From assembly GCA_020628145.1 (NCBI GenBank), contig JAHDFN010000005.1, forward strand, positions 1-45,801: a DNA stretch of 45,801 nucleotides, read 5' to 3'. Shown here piece by piece: positions 36,649 to 45,722 of this stretch. Both the position numbers and the translations under genes were made by a program. Origin of the DNA: Saprospiraceae bacterium. Lineage in GTDB: Bacteria > Bacteroidota > Bacteroidia > Chitinophagales > Saprospiraceae. The stretch's first letter is position 1. Every line of letters starts with the position of its first letter. Below the pieces are notes generated by a model. The model ran no database searches. It worked only from the letters and a program-made list of their open reading frames with translations, and was not told the origin of the DNA.

Positions 36649-37659
36649 ATGGAAAATAAATTGAGTCCACTTACGATCACAGGAATTTATTTCATTCCTC
36701 TTGCCATTTTCACTATGGCTGTCTATTTTTCACTTAATGGTTTTTTTACGGGGCATCCGGAATTATTGGTCGCTATGACCTTGGATTTGATGGTGACGGC
36801 TCCGCTGGTTTATTTTTTGATGATTCGTAAAACGGGAATTCCCAATTTTACCGCATTCACAGTTTTCCTAATAGGTACAATCATCGTTTCTTTCGTATTG
36901 CCTAAAGATGAAGTCCAGGCAGTGACATTTGTCGGCGATTATTTTTTGCCGCTAATCGAACTGGGAGTGCTGTCATTAGTCTTATATACCGCTTATCGGA
37001 TGAGGAAGAATTTCAAATCCGAAAAAGGAGAAGGGGATGATGCTTTTGGGGTGATAAGGAAAGCCACGATAAAATCCTTGGGAGATCATCTTCCTGCACG
37101 ATTACTGACTTATGAAATCGCATTTATTTATTATGGTTTAATCAATTGGAAAAAAAACATTCCCAAAGAAAACGAGTTTACCTACCACAATAAAAGTGGT
37201 ATCATGACAATCATCGGAGCCTTGATTTTCATCATACTTATCGAAACATTTGCCATACATTTCCTACTCGAACAATGGAGTGTTATTGCCGCTTGGATAT
37301 TGACAGTCGCAAGTATTTATGCAATGTTTCAAATGTTTGCTCATGCAAAGGCGACTTCACGAAGATTCATCAATATGGATGAAAAAAAACTGAATTTGAA
37401 ATACGGCCTTTTCGGAGATGTATCCATTCCCTTCTCTGATATAGAAAGTGTGGAATTGACGAGGAAGGAACCGAAAGACAAAGAAGGAGTGGTCAAACTC
37501 GCTTTATTGGAGCCGCTTGAAAATCACAATACGATCCTTCACCTTAAAAAGGAGGTAACAATAAGCGGAGCATACGGCACTAAGAAAAAAGGAACGAAAA
37601 TAATGTTGTTCATCGATGATAAGGAACAATTCGAAACGGCCGTCAATGAGCGATTGTAG
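36649..37659 (+). CDS. Membrane protein of unknown function with C-terminal PH-like region
   Basis: 336 residues. Three or four N-terminal membrane segments lie within residues 8-120, followed by a basic cytoplasmic stretch (YRMRKNFKSEKGEG). Two more segments sit near 185-230 (TIIGALIFIILIETFAIHFL and the following helix). The C-terminal about 95 residues are soluble and beta-rich (KLNLKYGLFGDVSIPFSDIE, NTILHLKKEVTIS, IMLFIDDKEQF), similar in style to bacterial PH-like domains. I do not recognise a named family. It is preceded by a TATCTTTG element and followed by the helicase on the same strand after 102 bases. Confidence 0.78.
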   Translation: MENKLSPLTITGIYFIPLAIFTMAVYFSLNGFFTGHPELLVAMTLDLMVTAPLVYFLMIRKTGIPNFTAFTVFLIGTIIVSFVLPKDEVQAVTFVGDYFLPLIELGVLSLVLYTAYRMRKNFKSEKGEGDDAFGVIRKATIKSLGDHLPARLLTYEIAFIYYGLINWKKNIPKENEFTYHNKSGIMTIIGALIFIILIETFAIHFLLEQWSVIAAWILTVASIYAMFQMFAHAKATSRRFINMDEKKLNLKYGLFGDVSIPFSDIESVELTRKEPKDKEGVVKLALLEPLENHNTILHLKKEVTISGAYGTKKKGTKIMLFIDDKEQFETAVNERL

Positions 37660-37749
37660 ATAAACCTTTTTCAGGGTCAAGCCTAGCAGCCCTCTCGAAA
37701 TGTTTTGAAAACGTAGAATATTTTGAGGGGGCTTCTAACGGCCTTTCAT

Positions 37750-37757
37750 TACCTTCG
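37750..37757 (+). promoter_or_regulatory. Candidate -7-like element (TACCTTCG) abutting the helicase start
   Basis: TACCTTCGCCC differs by one base from TAnnTTTG and ends four bases before the ATG at 37762, so a transcript from it would have almost no leader. The short distance resembles that before the permease gene at 123. Confidence 0.3.
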
Positions 37758-37761
37758 CCCA

Positions 37762-39672
37762 ATGGCAAAAGAACACCTACAACAAATCAGGGATACCATT
37801 CAACTCTTGAAAATAGAAAAGGAAGAGGATTTTATCCAATTCCGTAAATTCGTCCAATCCCTACCCCTGAAAAAGAAAAAGGAAAAAGGATTGTCTTGGC
37901 ATCCGTTTGTTATTAATAAAACGGGATTCACCTACGGAGAAAGAGCCTTCGTTATCGGAGAAAGGACGGCCAATCTGAATGAATCCCACCAGTTTCGGGC
38001 AGGAATGCCTGTCAATCTTACTTACGAAAGGGAAGGCAAGGAATCTTTTGAACAATCCGGAGTCATTAAATACATCAGCCGGAATAAGATGAAAATCATT
38101 CTGGGAACGAAGGATGTTCCCGAATGGGTCAATAAATCCGGCCTTGCCATTGATTTGCTTTTCGATGAAAGGACTTACCTTGAAATGGAAAAGGCTTTGG
38201 AAATCGTTCTTAAGGCCAAAGGTGACCGATTGGCGGAACTAAGGGATATATTCCTCGGGAAAAACCAACCGGCAAGCCGGCAAATCAATCATCCCATTAC
38301 CGTTCCCAACCTGAATCCTTCACAGAATGCAGCGATAAATGATGTACTCGCTGCCTATGATATTTCAGTCATTCACGGCCCTCCCGGAACCGGCAAGACT
38401 ACGACGATCGTTCAGGCGATAAAATTATTGGCCAAAGAAGAAAATATCATCTTGGTTACAGCTCCAAGTAACGCCGCTGTGGATTTGCTTTGTGGTAAAC
38501 TTTCAAAAGAAGGCTTGGATGTGGTAAGGATCGGAAATATTTCAAGAGTCGAAGACGATTTGGTCAAACTCACTTTGGAGGGCCGTCTTTCTGAACACCC
38601 CGAAAGCAAGAACATCAAAAAAATCAGAATTCAGGCGGCAGAGGTAAGAAGGAAGGCAAAACGTTTCAAAAGAACTTTCGATGCTCAGGCCCGAAGGGAA
38701 CGGGGGGAAATGTTCAAGGAGGCCGGTGAATTATCCGCTTGGGCGAGACAAGTAGAACAACGCCTGATAGAACAGATTATTTCATCGGCCAATGTCGTAG
38801 CATGTACCCTTATAAATACGACACATTCCGTCTTGGATGGATTCGATTTTAAAACGGTTGTCATAGATGAAGCGGCACAGGCTTTGGAGCCGGCCACTTG
38901 GATTCCTATTTCAAGAGCCAGTCGTGTTATCCTCGCCGGTGATCCTTTTCAACTGCCACCTACCGTAAAATCCGTCGAAGCAGCTAAGAAGGGATTGGCC
39001 GTTACCCTTATTGAAAAAGGCCTGCAACGTTTCGACCATGTCAATCTGCTCAATGTCCAATATCGGATGAACCACAAAATCATGGGTTTTTCCAATCGTC
39101 AATTCTATGAAGGGAAATTACTCGCAGATGTCAGTGTGGAAAATTGGAAATTGGATATTGAAGGAGATAATCCGCTGGAATTTGTCGATACGGCCGGTTG
39201 CGGTTTTGATGAAAAAATCAATTCCGAATCGGGAAGTAAATGTAACCCCGACGAAATCGCTATCCTTCAGGAACATCTCTATCAGTTAATGGAACGATTC
39301 CCGGAAGAAATGCCATCTATAGGAATCATTTCCCCTTACCGGGAACAAGTGCTTTTGATGCAGGAACGCTTCGCAACGGATGAAAAACTGGCTTCCCTAA
39401 GGGATTTCATTTCTATCAATACAATTGATGCATTTCAGGGGCAGGAGCGGGACATTATTTATATATCCCTGGTACGTTCCAATGCCAAAGGCGAAATCGG
39501 TTTCCTTGCGGATGCTCGCCGAATGAACGTAGCCATGACAAGGGCTAAGAAAAAACTCATCGTCATCGGAGATTCGGCAACCATCGGAAACCAAAAATTT
39601 TACAACGATTTCCTGACATATGTGGAAAATGAAGGATTCTACCGTACCGCTTGGGAATTCATGAGTACTTGA
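37762..39672 (+). CDS. Superfamily 1B (UPF1/IGHMBP2-like) helicase
   Basis: About 636 residues. SF1 DNA/RNA helicase with Walker A GPPGTGKT (206-213), motif II DEAAQ (369-373), motif III GDPFQLPPT, motif IV region YRMN, motif V IDAFQGQERDI and motif VI ARRMNVAMTRAKKKL. The N-terminal about 180 residues form the beta-barrel-like 1B region of the IGHMBP2/Upf1 group. Such bacterial proteins are usually annotated as AAA-domain helicases; the natural substrate is not known. The frame extends to a TTG at 37723, but MAKEHLQQ from the ATG at 37762 fits the family start. Its stop lies 14 bases from that of the convergent MFS gene, with no clear terminator between. Confidence 0.92.
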   Translation: MAKEHLQQIRDTIQLLKIEKEEDFIQFRKFVQSLPLKKKKEKGLSWHPFVINKTGFTYGERAFVIGERTANLNESHQFRAGMPVNLTYEREGKESFEQSGVIKYISRNKMKIILGTKDVPEWVNKSGLAIDLLFDERTYLEMEKALEIVLKAKGDRLAELRDIFLGKNQPASRQINHPITVPNLNPSQNAAINDVLAAYDISVIHGPPGTGKTTTIVQAIKLLAKEENIILVTAPSNAAVDLLCGKLSKEGLDVVRIGNISRVEDDLVKLTLEGRLSEHPESKNIKKIRIQAAEVRRKAKRFKRTFDAQARRERGEMFKEAGELSAWARQVEQRLIEQIISSANVVACTLINTTHSVLDGFDFKTVVIDEAAQALEPATWIPISRASRVILAGDPFQLPPTVKSVEAAKKGLAVTLIEKGLQRFDHVNLLNVQYRMNHKIMGFSNRQFYEGKLLADVSVENWKLDIEGDNPLEFVDTAGCGFDEKINSESGSKCNPDEIAILQEHLYQLMERFPEEMPSIGIISPYREQVLLMQERFATDEKLASLRDFISINTIDAFQGQERDIIYISLVRSNAKGEIGFLADARRMNVAMTRAKKKLIVIGDSATIGNQKFYNDFLTYVENEGFYRTAWEFMST

Positions 39673-39686
39673 CCGAAAAACTGTTT

Positions 39687-40901
39687 TCAGGTCTCAACAT
39701 GCTTATTCAATCCCTTTCTCAAAAGAATAAGTCCTACGGTGGAAATCGCACAAAGAACACCGCAGAGGTACCATAATGAATCGAACCCGTAAGTTTCGGC
39801 AAACTTCAATCCGAAGGGCGAAATAATCGCCACAAGGGAATACATCATGGAAAACAGACCCATATACTGTCCCCGTGTCTTAGGATGGCTCCTGTTCAAA
39901 GGTACTTTGTAGGTCAGTGGGAAATTCAGTATTTCCGCCAATACGAATACGGTCATGAAAATGAGAATGACAATCCATGATCCTCCAAGCAGATTGAACA
40001 ACGGATAGGACAAACCGAAAAACACCACGCCCCAAATGATAGAAGGTGTTTCTTTTTTATATTGTACGATGAGGTATATCAAAGGCATCTCTATCATGCA
40101 GATTAATAACCCGTTATAAGACATGAATGCTCCATAGGCTTCTTCTCCGTATCCCAATATGGACGTACAGAACAAGGGAAATGATTCGAATATCTGCATA
40201 AAGGCAATTCCGCAAAAGGATAACGAAAACAGATATAATAGATACCAGGTATCTTTATAAGGGGATAGTGCGATTGTCCCTTCGTTTTCTTTTTTCTCTT
40301 CATCCAAAATCGATTCCTTGTCTTTTAATGTGGCAATGAAAAAGAAAGCGGAGAGGATGCAGGTCACACCGTCAATGATGAAAAGCCAATCATAGCCTAT
40401 CCTGCCGGCAATGAGACCCGCTGATGCACTACCAACCACGAACCCCAGATTAATAGCCAATCGATATAGCGACAAGGCACGAGTCTGGTTTTCCTTGTTT
40501 GCATAGACAGAAAGGGACGTTCCACTAGCCGGTCTGAAGGTTTCCCCGATGATGCCACTTAGGGTAAGCACGATGCAGAATGGAATGAAGGTGGTAACTT
40601 TCAATAGGATAAAAAACATCAGCCCCGTCAATATGAGGGAATAGAACATCACCCGATAGTATCCGAACCGATCCGTCAAAATCCCGCCGATGAATGAACC
40701 GATGAATGAACCCACTCCACTTAGACTTAGGACAATGGCTGCCTGACCCATGGTGAATCCGAGTTTTTCCACCATATATATGGAAAGGAACAGGAATACT
40801 ACAGTGCCGCTACGATTGATGAGGGCTACAAAAGAAAGAAACCAGGTGTCTCTTGAAAGACCTTTGTAGGTTGAAATATACCAATCCAAAAATCTTATCA
40901 T
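39687..40901 (-). CDS. MFS transporter
   Basis: About 404 residues, twelve predicted membrane segments. The motif A region GGILTDRFGYYRV sits between segments 2 and 3, and RLAINLGFVVGSASAGLIAG in segment 5 is typical of drug/H+ antiporter-like MFS members. A long charged loop (KDKESILDEEKKENEG) separates the two halves. The substrate cannot be inferred. The frame opens with a TTG at 40928, but the ATG at 40899-40901 (MIRFLDWYIS) is preferred. It is transcribed alone and converges on the helicase. Confidence 0.88.
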   Translation of the reverse strand: MIRFLDWYISTYKGLSRDTWFLSFVALINRSGTVVFLFLSIYMVEKLGFTMGQAAIVLSLSGVGSFIGSFIGGILTDRFGYYRVMFYSLILTGLMFFILLKVTTFIPFCIVLTLSGIIGETFRPASGTSLSVYANKENQTRALSLYRLAINLGFVVGSASAGLIAGRIGYDWLFIIDGVTCILSAFFFIATLKDKESILDEEKKENEGTIALSPYKDTWYLLYLFSLSFCGIAFMQIFESFPLFCTSILGYGEEAYGAFMSYNGLLICMIEMPLIYLIVQYKKETPSIIWGVVFFGLSYPLFNLLGGSWIVILIFMTVFVLAEILNFPLTYKVPLNRSHPKTRGQYMGLFSMMYSLVAIISPFGLKFAETYGFDSLWYLCGVLCAISTVGLILLRKGLNKHVET

Positions 40902-41339
40902 TTCCCACTTGATTTTTGATGTTCCCAAATATTGGATGGGAGTCGGAATAATACTCCCTGAATAATATACTCATAACATACAAAACATAATTGTAATTAG
41001 TTCCACGGTTTGGAATCCCGTAAATAAGGAGATTGAAATAAAACCCCCTTTTTATACTTGGAGCGTGTTGATTTCCCGTTGAAATTTTGTAATAAAAAAA
41101 AAGTTGATTACATTTAGAGCCTTATCAGGCAAGTCAGGCAGAACAAATCACAAAATCTAAGTCTTTTGAAGAAATACCATCAATGCAATTGAGTGGTTGC
41201 TGAAGAGTTTATCTGCCTTCAGGACAATGCCTTTCCGCAATGTTCGGTTTTTCTCAAAATACATTGGATTGTATAACGGAAAAACACCCGCTCCTCAAGA
41301 CCGAAGTTCTTATTTTCTTACTTAAACAGGATAACAGTT
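40902..41339. other. Divergent intergenic region, MFS / YegP-OmpA gene
   Basis: About 438 bases with no credible ORF. It holds the TTTG-N19-TACATTTA promoter candidate at 41086-41116, an A-run (41094-41102) inside that promoter spacer, and a transcribed leader that would be about 220 bases long. I see no clear riboswitch fold in the leader. Confidence 0.5.
41086..41116 (+). promoter_or_regulatory. Candidate promoter TTTG-N19-TACATTTA
   Basis: TTTG at 41086-41089 and TACATTTA at 41109-41116 are exactly 19 bases apart, the spacing of Bacteroidota -33/-7 promoters. The -7 box differs from TAnnTTTG only in its last base. It points to the gene at 41340. Confidence 0.45.
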
Positions 41340-44294
41340 ATGCAAGATGATTACTTGGATTGCGAAGACTATAACGGTCATGATCAATCCAAAAAGTACA
41401 AAGGATTCAGCACTTTTGAAAAAGAAGGCGAATTCTATTTCGCCATGTTGGATTTGAGCGGAGGGGTACGATTGAGAAGTGAAGGATATAAATCGGAAGC
41501 CGCTCGTAACAATGGTGTCGAATCTGTTTTAAAGAACAGGAAAATCCGGGAGAGGTATTCGATATTGGAAGAAGATAAAAAATTCTACCTGATATTGAAG
41601 GCCGGTAATCATCAGGAAATTGGAAGAAGCTGTTCTTACAAATCTAAAACGGCTGCACGTAAAGCCATGTTTGCATGGAAAAGAAAATCTTCTTCCGCTA
41701 AAAAGGCGGCCCATGTGGAAGACTATTTGGACATTGAAGCCTATAAGGGGCATGACCGATTGGAAAAGTATCCTGATTTCAGCACATTCAAGGTTAAGGA
41801 TGAATTCTATTTCGCCATGTTGGATAAGGATGATAAGGTGTTATTGAGGAGTGAAGGGTACACCAAGGAAAAATCCCGTGATAATGGTATTGAATCCGTC
41901 CTTAAGAATAAGGTGATTGAAAAACGTTATGTAGCCAAGCGGAATAAGGGAGAATATTTCCTTTGCCTCAAAGCCGGTAATCATCAGGAAATCGGAAGGT
42001 CGTATCCGATGGAATCCAAGGAGGCCGCCTACTTGTTGAGAGATAGGATTTTGGGTGTGAAATCCGAAAAGGCCGTAGATGATTATTTGGAATGCGGAAT
42101 GTATAAAGGCCATGCCAGAACAGAGGATCATCCGGATTTCAGTACTTTTTCACAGAAGGATGAGCATTACTTTGCCATGTTGGATAAGGACGACGAGGTC
42201 TTTTTCCGAAGTGAAGGTTATACTACTGAGAAGGCCCGTGATAATGGAATTAACTCCGTGACTAAGAATCGTGATTTGGAAAAACGTTACTCCGTTGCCG
42301 AGGAAGATGGCAAATACTTCCTTTGCCTCAAGGCGGGCAATCATCAGGAAATAGCAAGGAGTTGTTCCTATGATTCGAAGGAGAAAGCATTGGCGGCCAT
42401 GTTCTATTGGAAAGAGAAAAATACTGCCAATCGGAATGTGGATGATTATTTGACATGCCATTTATACCAAGGGCATGAGAGGTTGGAGCATTCTCCTGAT
42501 TTCAGCACCTTTCAACGAGAAGGGGAACATTACTTCGCCATGCTGGATAAGGACGATGAAGTCTTTTTCAGGAGTGAAGGCTATAGCTCTGAATCTGCGA
42601 TGATAAATGGTATCCGTTCTGTTTTGAAAAACCGTGAATTGGAAAAGAGATATTCGGTTATCGAAGATGATGGCAAACATTATCTTATCCTTAAAGCGGG
42701 TAATCATCAGGAAATAGCAAGGAGTTGTAGATACGATTCCGAAGCAGCGGCAATGGCTGCCATGTTCGATTGGAAAAAGAAAGCCAGAGCCAATGTGGAT
42801 GACTATCTACATTGTGAAAAATACAGGAATCATGTACGGTCCGATATCCATTCCGATTTCAGCACTTTCGACCATGAAGGAGAGCATTACTTCGCCATGT
42901 TGGATAGGGATGGAGGTGTAATCCTCCGCTCGGAAGGATATACGACTATCAAAGCCCGGGACAATGGTATCCAATCCGTATTGAAAAATAGGGAAGTGGA
43001 AGGGCGTTATAGTGTCGTACAGGACGGGCATCATTATTTTGCTATTCTCAAAGCAGGTAACCATCAGGAAATCGGAAGGAGTTGTCCTTATATGGATGAG
43101 GCTGCCGCCTTGGCTAGTATGACGGCTTGGCATCCATATGAGACTTCCGAGCCGGCACCCGTCCGAAGAGAAGATAACTACCTGAAATGTGAACTGTATA
43201 AAGGACACGGCAGATCTGCTGCTTATCCGGATTTCAGCCAATTTGAACATGAAGGGGAATATTACTTTACCTTTTTGGATAAGGACGATGAAGTCATTTT
43301 AAGGAGTGAGGGATATACGACCGAAGCTGCCCGTGATAACGGTATCCGATCGGTTAAGAAGAATTGGGAAATAGAAGAACGTCGTTCCGTACTTGAAAAA
43401 TTCGGTCATTATTTTGTAATCCTTAAAGCCGGCAATCATCAGGAAATCGGAAGGAGTTGCCCTAAAAAGGATGAAGCCGGAGCTTTGGCATTGTTTGGTG
43501 GTTTGGCAGGAGTGGGAGCTGCTGCCGTAGTTCCGCCCGTAGTTGTACCTCCGCCGCCGCCAGAGCCGGAACCGGAGCCTGTTGCCGCAGTAGTACCTCC
43601 TCCTGTAGCTCCCGAACCGGAGCCCGAACCTGTTGCCGTTGTTGACCCTGTTCCTGCTGCTGCAGCTTCAAGTAATGGATGCATGCGGTTTTGGTGGTTG
43701 TTGCCATTGCTGCTATTGCTCTTATTGTTGCTTTGGTTGTTAATGAGGGGCTGTGGTGGAGAGACCACAGCCGTAGTGCCTCCTGTTGCACCTGAAGTGA
43801 AAGAGGAAGTTGCAGCAGAAACACCTAAAGAGGAAGTGGCTCCTGCACCCAAAGAAGAACCTAAGCCTACAGCAACAGTGGTCGAAACTGGTTTGGAATC
43901 CATCTTCTTCGATTATAATAAATATGGATTGAGACCTAAATCCAAACAGGAATTGGATAAGATGGCTAAAATCCTTCTTTCGGATAATAGCTATACCGGA
44001 GAACTTTTGGCACATACGGATTTCCGTGGTTCTGTGGAATACAATACATGGTTATCCAGAAAGCGGGCGGAGGCTGCCAAGAATTATCTGATAGCCAAAG
44101 GTGTACCGGAAAGCAGGATCAAATGGAGGAATTTCGGGGAAAATAATCCAATTGCCAAAAATGAAGTCAATGGAGAGGAAAACGAGCAGGGAATGCAATA
44201 CAACCGAAGGGTTGAGTTGAGAATTCTCAAAGCTGGGAAAGATGTCGGAAAAGTCGAGAATATCGACGTACCCGATAATCTTAAAGTGAAATAA
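41340..44294 (+). CDS. YegP(DUF1508)-array, single-TM, OmpA-domain protein
   Basis: 984 residues, no signal peptide. Residues 1 to about 725 are six tandem modules of about 120 residues (starts near 4, 126, 246, 367, 486 and 611). Each has a YLxCxxYxGH lead, a first YegP half (FAMLDKDDEVxxRSEGY, NGIxSVxKN) and a second half (LKAGNHQEIGRSC), giving twelve DUF1508/YegP half-repeats. A Pro-Glu hinge (about 730-770, PEPEPEP) leads to one leucine helix (784-802) flanked by C781 and RGC. An acidic linker follows, then an OmpA peptidoglycan-binding domain (about 852-970; FFDYNKYGLRP, LAHTDFRGS, WLSRKRAEAAKNYL, YNRRVELRI). Without a signal peptide the array should be cytoplasmic and the OmpA domain periplasmic. 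The function is unknown. Confidence 0.93.
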   Translation: MQDDYLDCEDYNGHDQSKKYKGFSTFEKEGEFYFAMLDLSGGVRLRSEGYKSEAARNNGVESVLKNRKIRERYSILEEDKKFYLILKAGNHQEIGRSCSYKSKTAARKAMFAWKRKSSSAKKAAHVEDYLDIEAYKGHDRLEKYPDFSTFKVKDEFYFAMLDKDDKVLLRSEGYTKEKSRDNGIESVLKNKVIEKRYVAKRNKGEYFLCLKAGNHQEIGRSYPMESKEAAYLLRDRILGVKSEKAVDDYLECGMYKGHARTEDHPDFSTFSQKDEHYFAMLDKDDEVFFRSEGYTTEKARDNGINSVTKNRDLEKRYSVAEEDGKYFLCLKAGNHQEIARSCSYDSKEKALAAMFYWKEKNTANRNVDDYLTCHLYQGHERLEHSPDFSTFQREGEHYFAMLDKDDEVFFRSEGYSSESAMINGIRSVLKNRELEKRYSVIEDDGKHYLILKAGNHQEIARSCRYDSEAAAMAAMFDWKKKARANVDDYLHCEKYRNHVRSDIHSDFSTFDHEGEHYFAMLDRDGGVILRSEGYTTIKARDNGIQSVLKNREVEGRYSVVQDGHHYFAILKAGNHQEIGRSCPYMDEAAALASMTAWHPYETSEPAPVRREDNYLKCELYKGHGRSAAYPDFSQFEHEGEYYFTFLDKDDEVILRSEGYTTEAARDNGIRSVKKNWEIEERRSVLEKFGHYFVILKAGNHQEIGRSCPKKDEAGALALFGGLAGVGAAAVVPPVVVPPPPPEPEPEPVAAVVPPPVAPEPEPEPVAVVDPVPAAAASSNGCMRFWWLLPLLLLLLLLLWLLMRGCGGETTAVVPPVAPEVKEEVAAETPKEEVAPAPKEEPKPTATVVETGLESIFFDYNKYGLRPKSKQELDKMAKILLSDNSYTGELLAHTDFRGSVEYNTWLSRKRAEAAKNYLIAKGVPESRIKWRNFGENNPIAKNEVNGEENEQGMQYNRRVELRILKAGKDVGKVENIDVPDNLKVK
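41352..43500 (+). repeat. Six tandem ~360-base repeats encoding double YegP modules
   Basis: Module starts near 41349, 41715, 42075, 42438, 42795 and 43170, spacing 357-375 bases. AGNHQEI is identical in all six, and its coding DNA keeps the same AATCATCAGGAAAT core in five of six copies. Modules 3 and 4 are the most alike, sharing KDDEVFFRSEGY and NHQEIARSC, which suggests recent duplication or gene conversion. Confidence 0.88.
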
Positions 44295-44322
44295 AATCTA
44301 ATAAAGGATTTTTTAAAGTTGG

Positions 44323-44350
44323 AATGGGTCATCAATTTTGATGGCCCATT
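44323..44350. terminator. Bidirectional terminator
   Basis: AATGGGTCATCA (44323-44334) pairs with TGATGGCCCATT (44339-44350) over 12 pairs, one of them a wobble, around a four-base loop, with T-rich sequence after it. It separates the convergent YegP-OmpA and purB genes. Confidence 0.8.
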
Positions 44351-44351
44351 T

Positions 44352-45692
44352 TCATTTTCCGAATATCCCTACATAGTTGTCTGGTCGGATGTTTAATAAT
44401 TCTTTTTTTACATCGTTATTTACATCCAATCCCTCTATGAAACTCCTAATCGTATTTTCATTGATTTCGGATTGCCCCCTCGTCAATTCCTTTAAAGCTT
44501 CATAGGGATTAGGATACCCTTCACGCCTTAGGATATTCTGAATAGCTTCGGCAACCACAGCCCAGTTTTTTTCCAAATCCTGTTGCAAAGCTGATTCGTT
44601 CAGAAGTAATTTTCCCAATCCTTTTTGGATGGATTGGAATGCAATGATGATATGCCCCACGGGAACACCCATATTCCGTAAAACAGTACTATCAGTCAAA
44701 TCTCTTTGTAACCTTGAAACAGGTAATTTTTCGGCCAAATGTGCTAGTATGCAATTGGCAATGCCGAGATTGCCTTCTGCATTTTCAAAATCAATGGGGT
44801 TGACTTTATGAGGCATCGCTGAAGAGCCAACCTCTCCTTTCTTGACTTTCTGTTTGAAATATTCCATCGAGATATAAGTCCAGGTATCCCGACATAAATC
44901 AATGAGGATTGAATTGATTCTAATGAGTTGATGGAACACCGCAGACATATTGTCATAGTGTTGGATTTGGGTGGTATAACGGGAACGGATGAGTCTTAAA
45001 TCGTTGTTTACAAAATTATCTGCAAACTTTTCCCAGTCTATATCGGGATATGATACATGGTGAGCATTGAAATTGCCGGTGGCTCCTCCGAATTTGGCTC
45101 TTATTTTTATGCTTCCGAAAGATTGTAATTGGATTTCCATACGCTCAACGAAAACCATCAATTCTTTTCCCAATAGGGTAGGAGATGCGGGCTGTCCGTG
45201 GGTTTTGGCCAACATCGGAATATGTTTCCATTCACCCGCCATTTTTTTCAATTCGGAAATCAACCTTTTCAATGAAGGGAAATAAATGGCCTTTAAAGCA
45301 TCTTGCAACATCATCGGTTGAGCGGTGTTGTTGATATCCTGCGAAGTCAATGCAAAATGTACGAATTCCCGAAAGGGAGATATTCCCAAAGCATCCATTT
45401 TTTCCTTGATGAAATATTCGACCGCTTTTACATCATGGTTCGTTACCTTTTCAATGGATTTGATTTTTTCTGCGTCATCCTCATTGAAAGAGGTGACAAT
45501 CTTATCTAGTTCGATTATTTTCTCCTTAGGGAAATCTTTTAATTGGGGCAGAGGTAAGGCACATAATGCCTTGAAATATGAAATTTCTACTATTACCCTG
45601 TATTTTATCAGGGCGAATTCGGAAAAGTAATCCCTGAGTTCTTTAGTTTTGGAGGCGTAACGGCCGTCGATAGGAGAGATGGCTTTTAACAT
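44352..45692 (-). CDS. purB: Adenylosuccinate lyase
   Basis: 446-residue enzyme of the fumarase/aspartase superfamily that releases fumarate from SAICAR and from adenylosuccinate in purine synthesis. The signature GSSAMPHKVNP covers residues 289-299, with the catalytic serine in the flexible SS pair. TSQDINN (116-122) and KTHGQPAS (163-170, H165) hold the other active-site residues. Length and the opening LKAISPIDGRYASKTKELRDYFSE match the E. coli-type branch. It is transcribed alone, with a TAGATTTG element upstream and a bidirectional terminator at its end. Confidence 0.97.
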   Translation of the reverse strand: MLKAISPIDGRYASKTKELRDYFSEFALIKYRVIVEISYFKALCALPLPQLKDFPKEKIIELDKIVTSFNEDDAEKIKSIEKVTNHDVKAVEYFIKEKMDALGISPFREFVHFALTSQDINNTAQPMMLQDALKAIYFPSLKRLISELKKMAGEWKHIPMLAKTHGQPASPTLLGKELMVFVERMEIQLQSFGSIKIRAKFGGATGNFNAHHVSYPDIDWEKFADNFVNNDLRLIRSRYTTQIQHYDNMSAVFHQLIRINSILIDLCRDTWTYISMEYFKQKVKKGEVGSSAMPHKVNPIDFENAEGNLGIANCILAHLAEKLPVSRLQRDLTDSTVLRNMGVPVGHIIIAFQSIQKGLGKLLLNESALQQDLEKNWAVVAEAIQNILRREGYPNPYEALKELTRGQSEINENTIRSFIEGLDVNNDVKKELLNIRPDNYVGIFGK

Positions 45693-45714
45693 TCGGTATG
45701 ATTTTTTCTTTCTG

Positions 45715-45722
45715 CAAATCTA
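45715..45722 (-). promoter_or_regulatory. Candidate -7 element (TAGATTTG) for purB
   Basis: Read on the minus strand, TAGATTTG followed by C matches TAnnTTTG exactly and lies 22 bases upstream of the purB ATG. No TTTG box is seen 19 bases further upstream. Confidence 0.45.

Noticed and set aside
39673-39686. Terminator between helicase and MFS genes
   Set aside because: The 14-base gap and flanking sequence show no convincing stem-loop.
43439-43903. Long minus-strand frames opposite the Pro/Glu hinge and linker of the YegP-OmpA gene
   Set aside because: Their low-complexity Gly/Ser/Thr/Ala or Leu/Gln content is the antisense reading of the PEPEP and leucine codons; no start signal or family.
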